This document shows, in pieces, positions 26,065 through 34,399 of a stretch of 64,000 nucleotides of DNA (position 1 is the stretch's first letter; each line of letters begins with the position of its first letter). Where the stretch lies: the NCBI GenBank assembly GCA_016713175.1, contig JADJPQ010000009.1, positions 1-64,000 of the forward strand, written 5' to 3'. The notes under the pieces were generated by a model. The model was not told the DNA's origin, made no database searches, and was given only the letters and a program-made list of their open reading frames with translations. This DNA is from Planctomycetota bacterium (GTDB lineage: Bacteria > Planctomycetota > UBA1135 > UBA2386). Both the position numbers and the translations under genes were made by a program.

Positions 26065-27947
26065 GTGACCCCCAGGCGCCATTGCCAGAAGCGCTCGTCT
26101 TCGTCTTGTTCGTGCGTGCAGGCCAGATCGCAACGCACCGCCGAGGCCGGCTGCCAGTCGGCGCGCAGGAACCAGCTGCGCACGTGTACGCGTTCGCGAT
26201 CGGCCAGGGCGTCGTACTGATACAGATCGTACGCAGTGCCCGCGGTCAACCGCAGCGGTTCGCTGCACTGCCAGGCGACTTCGCCAGCCAGCACGCGCGT
26301 GTTCTCGCCCTGCGAGTTCCAGGTCGCGCCATCGATCGTGAGGTCGACGCCGGCGGCCAGCAGTTCGCGGAACGTCACGGTGCCGGACAGCCGTTCGAAC
26401 TCGCGGTTGAACTGCCCTTCGTCGCTGGCGTCGCTGAGCCGCCGCACGGTCGCGCTGCCGCCGAGCGACACGTGGTCGCCGAAGTCCTTGCCGAGCGTGA
26501 CGTCGAATTGCCGGAACGGTCGCTGTTCGAGCGCGATCGCCGTGAACGGATCCAGTTCGGTGACCTCGCTGCGCTGCGTGGTCAGCAACTCGCGCCAGCC
26601 CACCTGCCAGTCGAGGCCGAGGTCCCCGAGATCGCCGTCGGCGTGCAGCACCAGGTCGCGCGGCTTGCCGTTGCGCCAGGTGTGCTGGCCGCGCAGGCCG
26701 ATGTCGCCGGCGAGCCGTTGCCACCACGACAGGCCGAGCAGGTCGTCGCGTTCGTCGCCGGCCAGCAGGCGATCGTCCAGACGTTGCCAATCCAAGCGCA
26801 GGCGCGCGTCGCGCCACGGCTGCAGGCCACCGGCGAACCCGAACACGTCGTCGCCACTGGCCGACGATTCGAAGTGGTGCACCGGCACACCGGCGTAGCC
26901 GCCGAGCCACGCCCGCATCGGCCCGAGCCGCGCGCTGTCGACCCGGATGCCGTCGAACGTCACCGGCGCGGGCGTCTCGTCGAGCGGCTGCCGGCCGACG
27001 CGCAGCACCTCGAGTTGTTTCGTCAGCTGCAGATCGGCCCACGCTTCGTAGATGCGGCCGTCGACGTCGTCACCGCGACTCTGGTCGAGACCGGCGAACA
27101 CGTCGTCGGCTTCGCGGCCGTCGAGGTCGACGAACCCGCGCAACAGCGTGTGGCCGGTGACCGGGTGGCGCTCGGCATCGCCGAAGTCGACTCCGAGCAG
27201 GGCGACCAGGTCGTGGTCGTCGTCGCCACCACCACTGCGACCGCGATAGCGCGTGCGCAGCGAGCCGTGCACCGGATAGCTCGAAGCCGTGAACACCGGC
27301 TGCGGCGGCGCGGGCGGCGACGGTTCGTGCGCCGGGGGCGTTGGCGCAGCGGTCGGATCCACGGCCGGCTGCGGGTTCTGCGGCACCGGCGCGAACTCGG
27401 GCGGTTTCGCCTTCGGCAGCAGGGCGCGCAACGCGCGTTCGGCGGCGTCCAGTTCCCGCGGAGTCGGCGGCACCGCCGGTGGATCCTGCGGCGTTGGTTC
27501 TGATGGCGGCTGCTGGCCGGGTACCGGGTCCTGTGGCGCGGGCGTCGTCGTCCCGGCGGCAGGCTCCGTGGGCTTGCCGGCCTGGTCGTCCGGGGGCTTC
27601 GGCGGCGGATCGCCAGGCCCTTTCGGAACAGCGGTGTCGGGCGCCGGTCCTGGCTTCAACCCGAGCAGCTTGCGCAGCGCCTCGGCGGCGGCAGCGCCCT
27701 GGTCGACGGGCTGGTCGGACGGTTTGGGCTGCGACTGCTGTCCGGTCGCCGGCGGCACCGCCGGTTTGTCTTCGGGTCTTGGGGTGACGGGCGCCGGCTT
27801 GGGCGCTGGTGGCTGCGGATCCTGTTGTGCCGGCGGGTTCGACGGTGGCGGCGAACTGCCTGCCGGCGGCGGCTGTTGCGCCGCCAGCGCCAACGCCGGC
27901 CCGCACAGCCAGCATGCCCGCAGCAGGAATCCGCCAACCGAGTCCAT
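26052..27947 (-). CDS. Outer-membrane beta-barrel with proline-rich N-terminus, putative conduit porin
   Basis: 631 residues. Signal peptide (to about residue 23), then some 190 residues dominated by proline, alanine and glutamine. After about residue 245 there are regularly spaced amphipathic strands (LRTRYRGRSGGG, TLLRGFVDLDGREADD, YEAWADLQLTKQLEVLRVGRQPLDETP, HVRSWFLRADW) ending in FWQWRLGVTWTF, whose terminal phenylalanine is the usual outer-membrane barrel sorting signal. I count roughly 20-24 candidate strands. The segment LRVGRQPLDETPAPVTFDGIRV recalls alginate/porin-like barrels. Its place between two multihaem genes suggests the MtrB/PioB role, holding a cytochrome across the outer membrane; this is inferred from context rather than family identity. 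Confidence 0.75.
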   Translation of the reverse strand: MDSVGGFLLRACWLCGPALALAAQQPPPAGSSPPPSNPPAQQDPQPPAPKPAPVTPRPEDKPAVPPATGQQSQPKPSDQPVDQGAAAAEALRKLLGLKPGPAPDTAVPKGPGDPPPKPPDDQAGKPTEPAAGTTTPAPQDPVPGQQPPSEPTPQDPPAVPPTPRELDAAERALRALLPKAKPPEFAPVPQNPQPAVDPTAAPTPPAHEPSPPAPPQPVFTASSYPVHGSLRTRYRGRSGGGDDDHDLVALLGVDFGDAERHPVTGHTLLRGFVDLDGREADDVFAGLDQSRGDDVDGRIYEAWADLQLTKQLEVLRVGRQPLDETPAPVTFDGIRVDSARLGPMRAWLGGYAGVPVHHFESSASGDDVFGFAGGLQPWRDARLRLDWQRLDDRLLAGDERDDLLGLSWWQRLAGDIGLRGQHTWRNGKPRDLVLHADGDLGDLGLDWQVGWRELLTTQRSEVTELDPFTAIALEQRPFRQFDVTLGKDFGDHVSLGGSATVRRLSDASDEGQFNREFERLSGTVTFRELLAAGVDLTIDGATWNSQGENTRVLAGEVAWQCSEPLRLTAGTAYDLYQYDALADRERVHVRSWFLRADWQPASAVRCDLACTHEQDEDERFWQWRLGVTWTF

Positions 27948-27953
27948 GGTCGC

Positions 27954-29399
27954 TCAGCGCCGGATCCCGAACGTCTCCAGCACACCCGGATCGTTCTCGT
28001 TCTCGCTCAGCACCCGATGACAACGCACGCAGCTCGCCTCGTCGCGCGGCACGGTTCCATCAGCGCTCTGCGGCGGCCCGAACACCACGCGGCCAGCCGG
28101 TGAACGGTGCTCGCCGTCGTGACAGCGGAAGCAGCCGAAGTGGCCGGCCAGATCCGGGTAGCTGTTCCAACCGAGTTTGCGGTCGGGCCAGTTGTTGCGC
28201 AGCCAGATCGCGGCGACCTGTTCGCACGCCTGCTCGAGCTTCTGCCGGGTGGTCTCGTCGAGCTGGCCACGGCTCGCGTACGCCTTCTGCAGGTGCTGGC
28301 GGATCTGGTCGCGCGCGTTGTCACGGGTCCACGTGCCCTTCAACGCCTCGAGCGCATGCCGCTTGACCGCCGGCAGATCGCGCGGGATCAGGCCGGCCGC
28401 CAGCGCGTCGTCGAGCGCCTGTTCGGGCAGGTCGAACGCATGCGCCGAACGGTTGTGGCAATCGTTGCAGTCCATCGTCCGGATCGCCGCGCCGGCCGGC
28501 GGTTCGGCGGCGACACCGGGGGTCGTGAAGACCTCGTGGCTGCCGTCGGGCTTCTTGACCCGCAACCATGGGATCTCGGTCCGCCGTTCGTCGGTAGCGA
28601 AGTACTCGACCGTCGCCTTCGGGTGGACATGCCAGTGGATGCCGACCGACTCGCCATCGGGCCGGGTGCCGCCCGTGTACATCAACAGCACGTTGACGTA
28701 GCTGCTGACGGCGTCGTCCTCGCGGTAGTGCGGCTTCACCTTGATCTTGGTGCCGAGGAACTTCTCGGGCCAGTGGCACTGTTCGCAGGTATCGCGCGCC
28801 GGCACCAGGTTGTGGACCGGAGTCGGAATCGGCCGGTGGTAGTTGTCGGTCAGCACGCCGAGCAGCTGCTTGGTGCCGTTCAACTTGCTCTCGATGAAAC
28901 CCTGCGCGCCGGGAGCGACGTGACACCTGACACAGTCGACCCGCTGATGCGCCGAGCGCTGGAACGCGACGTACTCCGGCTCCATCACCGAGTGGCAGGC
29001 GGTGCCGCAGAACATCGTCGAGCCCATGTAGCTGACGCCGGCGTAGCCGAGCGTCGCGATGGCCGCGAAGTTGATCGCCGTGATCACCACGACCGCGCGC
29101 GCCAGGTACACCGGCCGATCGGCCATGGCCGCGAGCCGTTCGTTCAACTGCTTGCGGTAGAGGAACAACCCGGCCGGCACGCAGACGAGTCCCAGCGCGA
29201 ACAGGATCGGCAGCACCAGCGCGACGATCAGGCCGGCATACGGACCGGTCCATGGTCCGCCGGTCGTGTGCAGCACGGCGATGGTCAGTAACGCCAGCAG
29301 CGTGAACGTCATCAACGCGGCGCCGAACGAGGTCAGCCAGTTCGAACGGAGCAGCCGGTGGATGCGGCCCAGGGTGCCGGGGGCGGTGTTCGTAGTCAT
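27954..29399 (-). CDS. NapC/NirT-like membrane multihaem cytochrome, putative quinol dehydrogenase
   Basis: 481 residues from ATG 29399. Three hydrophobic segments (about 23-45, 55-78 and 97-120) precede the haem domain, more than the single helix of classical NapC/NrfH. The first haem site is the unusual CGTACH (a CX3CH motif), followed by CVRCH, CEQCH, CNDCH, CFRCH and CVRCH, so six sites. FCGTACHSVMEPEYVAFQRSAH and the following CVRCHVAPGA match the NapC/NirT family. Known role: oxidising membrane quinol and passing electrons to periplasmic cytochromes. It lies 6 bases upstream of the barrel gene and is the inner-membrane entry of the conduit. A start at 29429 is possible but less family-like. 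Confidence 0.85.
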   Translation of the reverse strand: MTTNTAPGTLGRIHRLLRSNWLTSFGAALMTFTLLALLTIAVLHTTGGPWTGPYAGLIVALVLPILFALGLVCVPAGLFLYRKQLNERLAAMADRPVYLARAVVVITAINFAAIATLGYAGVSYMGSTMFCGTACHSVMEPEYVAFQRSAHQRVDCVRCHVAPGAQGFIESKLNGTKQLLGVLTDNYHRPIPTPVHNLVPARDTCEQCHWPEKFLGTKIKVKPHYREDDAVSSYVNVLLMYTGGTRPDGESVGIHWHVHPKATVEYFATDERRTEIPWLRVKKPDGSHEVFTTPGVAAEPPAGAAIRTMDCNDCHNRSAHAFDLPEQALDDALAAGLIPRDLPAVKRHALEALKGTWTRDNARDQIRQHLQKAYASRGQLDETTRQKLEQACEQVAAIWLRNNWPDRKLGWNSYPDLAGHFGCFRCHDGEHRSPAGRVVFGPPQSADGTVPRDEASCVRCHRVLSENENDPGVLETFGIRR

Positions 29400-29521
29400 G
29401 ACGGGAACCGGCCGTTGCCGGACCGTCATTCCATGGCTTCAGGGAACCCGGAAGCATGGGCCCATCGGCTTAACTCCGCGCCAATTCTGGCCCGGCTGGC
29501 CGGTTCGCGCCGCCGAGCGGC

Positions 29522-29833
29522 TCAGGCGTCCAGGAAGTCCGACTGCAACACCTTCTGCGCCGCGGCCTTGTGCGCGGCGACCGAATCGAGCTCGCCGCTC
29601 ATCAACCGCGACATCGCCCGCTGGATCTTCTCGCGGCGGTCCTCGCCGGGATCCCGGGCGCGTTCGGTCAGCGCCTCCACCGACGCTGCCTTCTCGCGAC
29701 CGCCGGTCGAGATCGCCGCCTGATCGATCGGCTCCGACCGCAGAGCCGCACCCGAACGCTTCTGCTCCGTCCGCGTGGGACGGTCCGCACCCCGTTCGAT
29801 GCCGCCATTGCCTTGGACGTTGCCGATGTTCAT
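29522..29833 (-). CDS. flgM: FlgM-like anti-sigma-28 factor
   Basis: 103 residues, mostly hydrophilic. The C-terminal part (REKIQRAMSRLMSGELDSVAAHKAAAQKVL, about 68-97) has the amphipathic helices by which FlgM binds FliA, and the N-terminus is disordered, as in FlgM. GGAGG lies 9 bases before the ATG at 29833. It is divergent from the fliK-led flagellar cluster and preceded by a good sigma-28-type promoter, the usual control of flgM. Known role: holds FliA inactive until hook completion. Sequence similarity alone is modest, so the call rests on helices plus context. Confidence 0.6.
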   Translation of the reverse strand: MNIGNVQGNGGIERGADRPTRTEQKRSGAALRSEPIDQAAISTGGREKAASVEALTERARDPGEDRREKIQRAMSRLMSGELDSVAAHKAAAQKVLQSDFLDA

Positions 29834-29874
29834 CCGAAGAACCTCCGCGGAGTCGGTTGACCGCCGCTGTCCGA

Positions 29875-29901
29875 TGATCGGCAGAACCCTGGCGAACTTG
29901 A
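29875..29901 (-). promoter_or_regulatory. Sigma-28 (FliA)-type promoter for flgM
   Basis: On the minus strand, TCAAGTTC (29901-29894), an 11-base spacer, then GCCGATCA (29882-29875). The FliA consensus is TAAAGTTT-N11-GCCGATAA, so the -35 has two mismatches, the -10 one, and the spacing is exact. Transcription would begin near 29868, about 35 bases before the flgM start. No FliA gene is in the window, so its presence elsewhere in the genome is implied. Confidence 0.65.
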
Positions 29902-30055
29902 GAGCGGGTGCATCGAAAACTGTGGATTCCCGCAGCAGTCGATGGCGTCGGCACCACCGGCAGTCTTTGCCGGATCGGCGGCTCCTGCCGGGTCGCGGTC
30001 GGCACGAATTGCCGCGATCCCTGATTCGCTGACCGCCGCCCCAAGACCGGGGACC

Positions 30056-30071
30056 TGGCATGCGGTGTGCT
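30056..30071 (+). promoter_or_regulatory. Sigma-54-type promoter before fliK
   Basis: TGGCATG (30056-30062), four bases, then GTGCT (30067-30071), against the consensus TGGCACG-N4-TTGCW. The invariant GG and GC are separated by exactly 10 bases. The predicted start is near 30083 and fliK begins at 30106. Hook and rod operons are RpoN-dependent in several groups. No enhancer-binding site was identified. Confidence 0.45.
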
Positions 30072-30105
30072 CCTGACCGGCGAGGGCAAAGGAGACCGTG
30101 CAGGG

Positions 30106-31128
30106 ATGATCGTCACGAAGTTCGGACGGATCGGTGCTGACCCGCTGCTGGTGCCAACCGCGGCATCGATGCAGACGGGTAGCAGCACGTCGTTCGCCGA
30201 ACACCTCGATCAGGCCGCTGGCGAGATCGTCGACGATGCGCCGCAAGCCGCGGCGCCGGCCGACGCGGAACCCGCGACGGTCCCCTCGGAAGCGACGGTC
30301 GCCGGTGATCCACCGATGCAGGATGTCGCGGACGCGATCCCAACGGCTGCGACGCCCACCACGACCGGTGACGACGCGCGCCCGGTCGCCCTGACCCAGG
30401 GCGACGCCTCGACGATTCATCGCCGGGAGGAGCCGGGTCGGCATCTGGATGCAGGCAAAGGAACCGACTCCTCCCGCGCTTCTGCGTTCGCGCCGGCCGC
30501 CACGCCGGCTGGCCAGCCGGGCCCGGCGCTGACCGCGAAGCCTCCGGGGAACACCGCGCTCAGCGGCATCCAGACCGCCGGCCCGAGTGCCGCCGCCGCG
30601 CTGCGCGACGGTCCGCACGGTCTTCGCGGCATCGACCTGCCGGCGTCGGCGAAGTCCGCGCTGGCGCGCGCCGCTGCCGCCCAGGCCGGCTTCCGGACCG
30701 CCAACGTGCACACCGCGCAGATGCTCGAGCAGGCGCGCGATTCGGTGTTCAAGCAGATCCTGTTCAAGCTCGGCAACGAGGGCAGCGAGATGCGGATGCG
30801 TCTGGAGCCGCCCGAACTCGGCGAACTCGAACTGCGCATGGTCGTCGAGAAGAACGGCCAGATGCAGCTGTGGATCGGCGCCGAGCGCCCGGAGCTGGTG
30901 CAGATGCTGCAGCGCAACCTGCAGGAGCTCGAGCGCACGCTGCAACAGCATGGCCTGGCCGTCACCCATGCCGAGGTGTTCGCGCAGGGCGACCCTCGCG
31001 GCGGCCCACAGCGGGAAGCGCCGGGCGACCAGGGTGCGACCGCTCACGACGACGAAACGGCAGCGCCGGTGCAACCCCCGGCCAGAACCGGATGGATCAC
31101 CGCCCAGGGCCTCGACTTCTGGGTCTGA
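30106..31128 (+). CDS. fliK: Flagellar hook-length control protein FliK
   Basis: 340 residues from ATG 30106. A long, low-complexity, alanine/proline/threonine-rich N-terminal ruler region (to about 200) leads to the FliK C-terminal domain, with KLGNEGSEMRMRLEPPELGELELRMVV (about 224-250), whose LxPxxLGxLxL core is diagnostic, and LVQMLQRNLQELERTLQQHGL. The C-terminal domain switches export specificity from hook to filament. First gene of the plus-strand flagellar cluster; flgD follows after 17 bases. The N-terminal part is shorter than in enterics. Confidence 0.88.
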   Translation: MIVTKFGRIGADPLLVPTAASMQTGSSTSFAEHLDQAAGEIVDDAPQAAAPADAEPATVPSEATVAGDPPMQDVADAIPTAATPTTTGDDARPVALTQGDASTIHRREEPGRHLDAGKGTDSSRASAFAPAATPAGQPGPALTAKPPGNTALSGIQTAGPSAAAALRDGPHGLRGIDLPASAKSALARAAAAQAGFRTANVHTAQMLEQARDSVFKQILFKLGNEGSEMRMRLEPPELGELELRMVVEKNGQMQLWIGAERPELVQMLQRNLQELERTLQQHGLAVTHAEVFAQGDPRGGPQREAPGDQGATAHDDETAAPVQPPARTGWITAQGLDFWV

Positions 31129-31145
31129 ATCACACGAGCAACCAC

Positions 31146-31658
31146 ATGACCACGATCACTTCCACCACCAGTTCGACCAACGGCGGCACCAGCGTGCTGT
31201 CCGGCAAGGGCGCCACGTTCGGCGACAACCCGTTCCTGCGGTTGCTGACCGAGCAGTTGAAGAACCAGACGCCGCTCGAGCCGGTCGACAACGACGCCTT
31301 CATGAACCAGATGGCGAGCTACTCGTCGATGCAGGAACAGAAGGACCTGAACAAGAACATGCTGCAGCTGCTCGACTATCAGGGGCTGCTGGCGCGCATG
31401 CAGGGATTGAGCCAGGGCAGCGCGCTGCTCGGCAAGGAAGTGACCTACGCCGGCGAGGGCGGTCGCGATCAGCAGGGCATCGTCGAGTCGGTCTATGTCG
31501 CCGAGGACGGCAACGTGCACCTGAAGCTGAACGACGGCAAGGACGTCACGCTGGCGGCGATCAAGGCGATCGGCGAGGCCGACGACGACGGCGACACCGG
31601 GACCGGCACCGGCACCACGGCGAACAGCAACGCGACGGCCGGCAGCGCCGTCGCCTAG
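31146..31658 (+). CDS. flgD: Flagellar hook capping protein FlgD
   Basis: 170 residues. The conserved N-terminal region is clear: NPFLRLLTEQLKNQTPLEP (about 29-47), then FMNQMASYSSMQEQKDLNKNML (about 52-73). The remainder is a shortened C-terminal part with KEVTYAGEGG, lacking most of the FlgD Tudor/FnIII-like domain and ending in a TG/AN-rich tail. FlgD caps the growing hook to polymerise FlgE. It is located directly between fliK and flgE as usual. No strong ribosome-binding site precedes the ATG; an in-frame earlier start is possible. Confidence 0.88.
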   Translation: MTTITSTTSSTNGGTSVLSGKGATFGDNPFLRLLTEQLKNQTPLEPVDNDAFMNQMASYSSMQEQKDLNKNMLQLLDYQGLLARMQGLSQGSALLGKEVTYAGEGGRDQQGIVESVYVAEDGNVHLKLNDGKDVTLAAIKAIGEADDDGDTGTGTGTTANSNATAGSAVA

Positions 31659-31691
31659 CACCGGCAGGGATCACACCAGGGAGAAGGAACC

Positions 31692-33647
31692 ATGGTCAGC
31701 ACCGCATTGTTCACCGGCCTGTCGGGCCTGCGCGTCCACCAGAACTACATCGACGTGATCGGCAACAACCTGGCGAACGTCAGCACGCCGGGGTTCCGCG
31801 GCTCGCGCGCGACGTTCAGCGACATCCTCAGCTACACGGTCCGCGCCGGTTCGGGGCCGAGCGGTTCGTTCGGCGGTCTGAATCCGATCCAGATCGGCCA
31901 CGGCGCGGTGATGGCCTCGGTCGACACCGACGTCAACCAGGGCACGTTCCAGGACACCGGCCGGCCGTTCGACATCGCGATGCAGGGCAAGGGCTTCTTC
32001 ACGCTGAGCGACGGGCTGCAGACGTTCTACACCCGCGTCGGCTCGTTCGGCATCGACTCGGATCGCACGTTGGTGGACCTGCGCAGCGGCCTGCGGGTGA
32101 TGAGCGCGACCGGCGGCAACATCACGGTGCCGGTCGCCGACACGCTGCCGGCGGCGCCGACCGCGAACGTCGAGTTCCAGGGCAACCTGCCGGCTACGGT
32201 CGGCGGCCCGCTCGAAGAGATCCTGCAGTCGAGTTCGGCATTGAAAGCCGGTGTCGCCGCGATGCAGAGCACGACCGCGCCCGGCGGTGGCCAGTTCAAC
32301 ACGACCGGTCTCGGGCGCACGCTGCTCGTGTCGGTCAATGGTGGCGCGCAGCAGTCGGTGACGCTGCCCGCCGGACCGCTGCTGAACGCCTCCGACATCG
32401 CCGCCGCGTTCGCCAGCGTCACGGGTCTCGAGGTAACCGCCGACAACGGCGTGCAGTCACTCGATTTCGCGACCGTCCGGCTCGGCCAGAACGCGACGCT
32501 GAAGTTCGACGATGGCCCCAACTCGACCGGCCTGCTGGCGGCATTGGGCATGAATGCGACGCTGGACTCGGGCGCCGAGAGCGCCGCGCTCGGAACGACG
32601 GACCTGGGGCGCCTGACCGCGCGGAACCGGGCCTACGCCGTCGGCGACCGGATCACGGTCTCCGGCAACAACCCGGACGGCACGGTGTTCTCGGACACGT
32701 TCGTCTACGGCTCGGGGGCCGGCCGCAACGGTACGACGATCGACGACCTGCTGGCGTTCATCAATGGCACGATCAACAGCTCGCAGGCCGCGGCGACCCT
32801 GACCAGCGACGGCCACATCCGCTTCACGGCGGCGAACAAGGAACCGGCCGACATGAGTCTGTTCGTCGGTGACCCGACCGGCAATGCCGGCACCGTCAAC
32901 TGGCCGAACTTCACGGTGCTGCAGGCCGGCACCGGCCCCGACCAGGCCGTCACTTCGATCGCGGTGATCGACTCGCAAGGCCGTTCGCACCCGGTGTCGC
33001 TGACGTTCACGCGCACCACCGCCGATCCGACGATCTGGGATCTCGAAGCCGAGATCGACAGCGCCGAGGGCACCATCAACCAGTCGTCGATCAGCCAGAT
33101 CCGTTTCAACAACGACGGTTCGTTCAACGTGATCGGCGGCGGCACCAACACGCTGCAGTTCACCTGGAACGGCATCAGCACCACGCAGACGGTCACCGTC
33201 GATCTCGGCACCTCGGGTCAATTCGACGGCGTCGCGATGCTCGGCAACGTCACGACCGTGGCGGCGACCGACCAGGACGGCTACGGCCCGGGCACGCTGC
33301 TGAACGCCGGCTTCGACGATCTGGGCCAACTGACCGGCTACTACACCAACGGCCAGACGCAGGTGCTCGACCAGCTGCGCATCTCGATGTTCGCCAACGA
33401 AGCCGGCCTGCTGCGCGAAGGCGACACGGTGTTCATCGAGTCGCCGAACTCCAATGACGCGATCGCCACGACGGCGGGGGCCGCCGGGGCCGGTTCGGTC
33501 CGTTCCGGCTCGCTGGAGAACAGCAACGTCGACATCGCCCGTGAGTTCGTCAACCTGATCGAAGCGCAGCGCGGCTTCCAGGCCAACTCGCGCGTGATCA
33601 CGACGACCGACGAGATCCTGGCCGAACTGATCAACATCGTCCGGTAG
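31692..33647 (+). CDS. flgE: Flagellar hook protein FlgE
   Basis: 651 residues, larger than enteric FlgE (about 400). N-terminal rod motif LFTGLSGLRVHQNYIDVIGNNLANVSTPGF and C-terminal NSNVDIAREFVNLIEAQRGFQANSRVITTTDEILAELINI form the coiled-coil D0 domains. The middle has extra beta-rich surface domains, probably D1-D4 insertions. GAGAAGGAACC precedes the start. It forms the hook outside the outer membrane. The enlarged exposed region fits the long hooks of some aquatic bacteria. Confidence 0.95.
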   Translation: MVSTALFTGLSGLRVHQNYIDVIGNNLANVSTPGFRGSRATFSDILSYTVRAGSGPSGSFGGLNPIQIGHGAVMASVDTDVNQGTFQDTGRPFDIAMQGKGFFTLSDGLQTFYTRVGSFGIDSDRTLVDLRSGLRVMSATGGNITVPVADTLPAAPTANVEFQGNLPATVGGPLEEILQSSSALKAGVAAMQSTTAPGGGQFNTTGLGRTLLVSVNGGAQQSVTLPAGPLLNASDIAAAFASVTGLEVTADNGVQSLDFATVRLGQNATLKFDDGPNSTGLLAALGMNATLDSGAESAALGTTDLGRLTARNRAYAVGDRITVSGNNPDGTVFSDTFVYGSGAGRNGTTIDDLLAFINGTINSSQAAATLTSDGHIRFTAANKEPADMSLFVGDPTGNAGTVNWPNFTVLQAGTGPDQAVTSIAVIDSQGRSHPVSLTFTRTTADPTIWDLEAEIDSAEGTINQSSISQIRFNNDGSFNVIGGGTNTLQFTWNGISTTQTVTVDLGTSGQFDGVAMLGNVTTVAATDQDGYGPGTLLNAGFDDLGQLTGYYTNGQTQVLDQLRISMFANEAGLLREGDTVFIESPNSNDAIATTAGAAGAGSVRSGSLENSNVDIAREFVNLIEAQRGFQANSRVITTTDEILAELINIVR

Positions 33648-33652
33648 TCGCC

Positions 33653-34393
33653 ATGACCAACTACGCCGAAGTCTCGCTGGTTCGCGGTCTCGCCTGGCTG
33701 GCCGAAGCCCAGGCCGCGATCTCGCACAACCTGGCCAACGTCGACACCGCCAACTTCAAGCGCCGGGCGCCGCAGGCGATCGCCGCACAGAACGACTTCG
33801 CCGCGGTTCTGGGCAGCCGGCTGCCGACGGTCCGCTACCAGGAACACACCAACTGGCAGCCCGGCAACTCGCGCGAAACGGGCCATCGGCTCGATGTCGC
33901 GCTGGATGGCCAGAGCTGGTTCCGCGTGCAGGATGGCGGCGGGCGCGTGTTCTACACCCGCGATGGCGCGCTGCAGATCGACAAGGACGGCCGCCTGATC
34001 ACTGCCAACGGCATGGCCTACCTCGATCAGGCTGGCCAGCCGATCCAGCTCGGCGCCGGCGAGGACACGCCGAACGAACTGGCGATCGCGCCCAATGGCT
34101 CGCTGACGGATCCGCTGACCGGCCAGACCTGGGGACCACTCGGCGTCTGGAAGCTGCAGGACGCCAACGGGTTGACGCCGGCCGGCAGCGGCCTGTTCAC
34201 CGACGCCTCCGGCCAGCAGGCCCAGCTCGTCGCCGATGGCGTGCAGCAGGGCTACCAGGAAGGCAGCAACGTCGACAGCCTGCAGGAACTCGTACAGATG
34301 ATCGTCGTGCAGCGCAGTTTCGCCGGCACGCAGCGCGCCCTGTCGGGAGTGGGCCGCATGCAGGAGAGCTTGATCAACAACATGCTGAGGTAA
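33653..34393 (+). CDS. flgF: Proximal rod protein FlgF
   Basis: 246 residues of the flagellar rod/hook family. The N-terminus has LAWLAEAQAAISHNLANVDTANFKRR and the C-terminus VQQGYQEGSNVDSLQELVQMIVVQRSFAGTQRAL. In the middle is DVALDGQSWFRVQDGGGRVFYTRDGALQID, the FlgF/G/E core. The atypical start of the rod motif and position before an unmistakable flgG favour FlgF. It starts 5 bases after flgE. Polymerises as proximal rod in the periplasm. Confidence 0.85.
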   Translation: MTNYAEVSLVRGLAWLAEAQAAISHNLANVDTANFKRRAPQAIAAQNDFAAVLGSRLPTVRYQEHTNWQPGNSRETGHRLDVALDGQSWFRVQDGGGRVFYTRDGALQIDKDGRLITANGMAYLDQAGQPIQLGAGEDTPNELAIAPNGSLTDPLTGQTWGPLGVWKLQDANGLTPAGSGLFTDASGQQAQLVADGVQQGYQEGSNVDSLQELVQMIVVQRSFAGTQRALSGVGRMQESLINNMLR

Positions 34394-34399
34394 CCAGGG

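Noticed and set aside
21990..27503. An 1837-codon open frame on the plus strand opposite the cytochrome genes
   Set aside because: It is the shadow of strongly biased minus-strand codons; the minus strand shows 10 and 13 CXXCH motifs and a signal peptide in each protein, the plus frame only Arg/Ala/Gly-rich text.
29399..29521. Weak GC hairpin between flgM and the NapC-like gene as a terminator
   Set aside because: Stem of about 4 bp with no T-run; the two genes may or may not share transcription.
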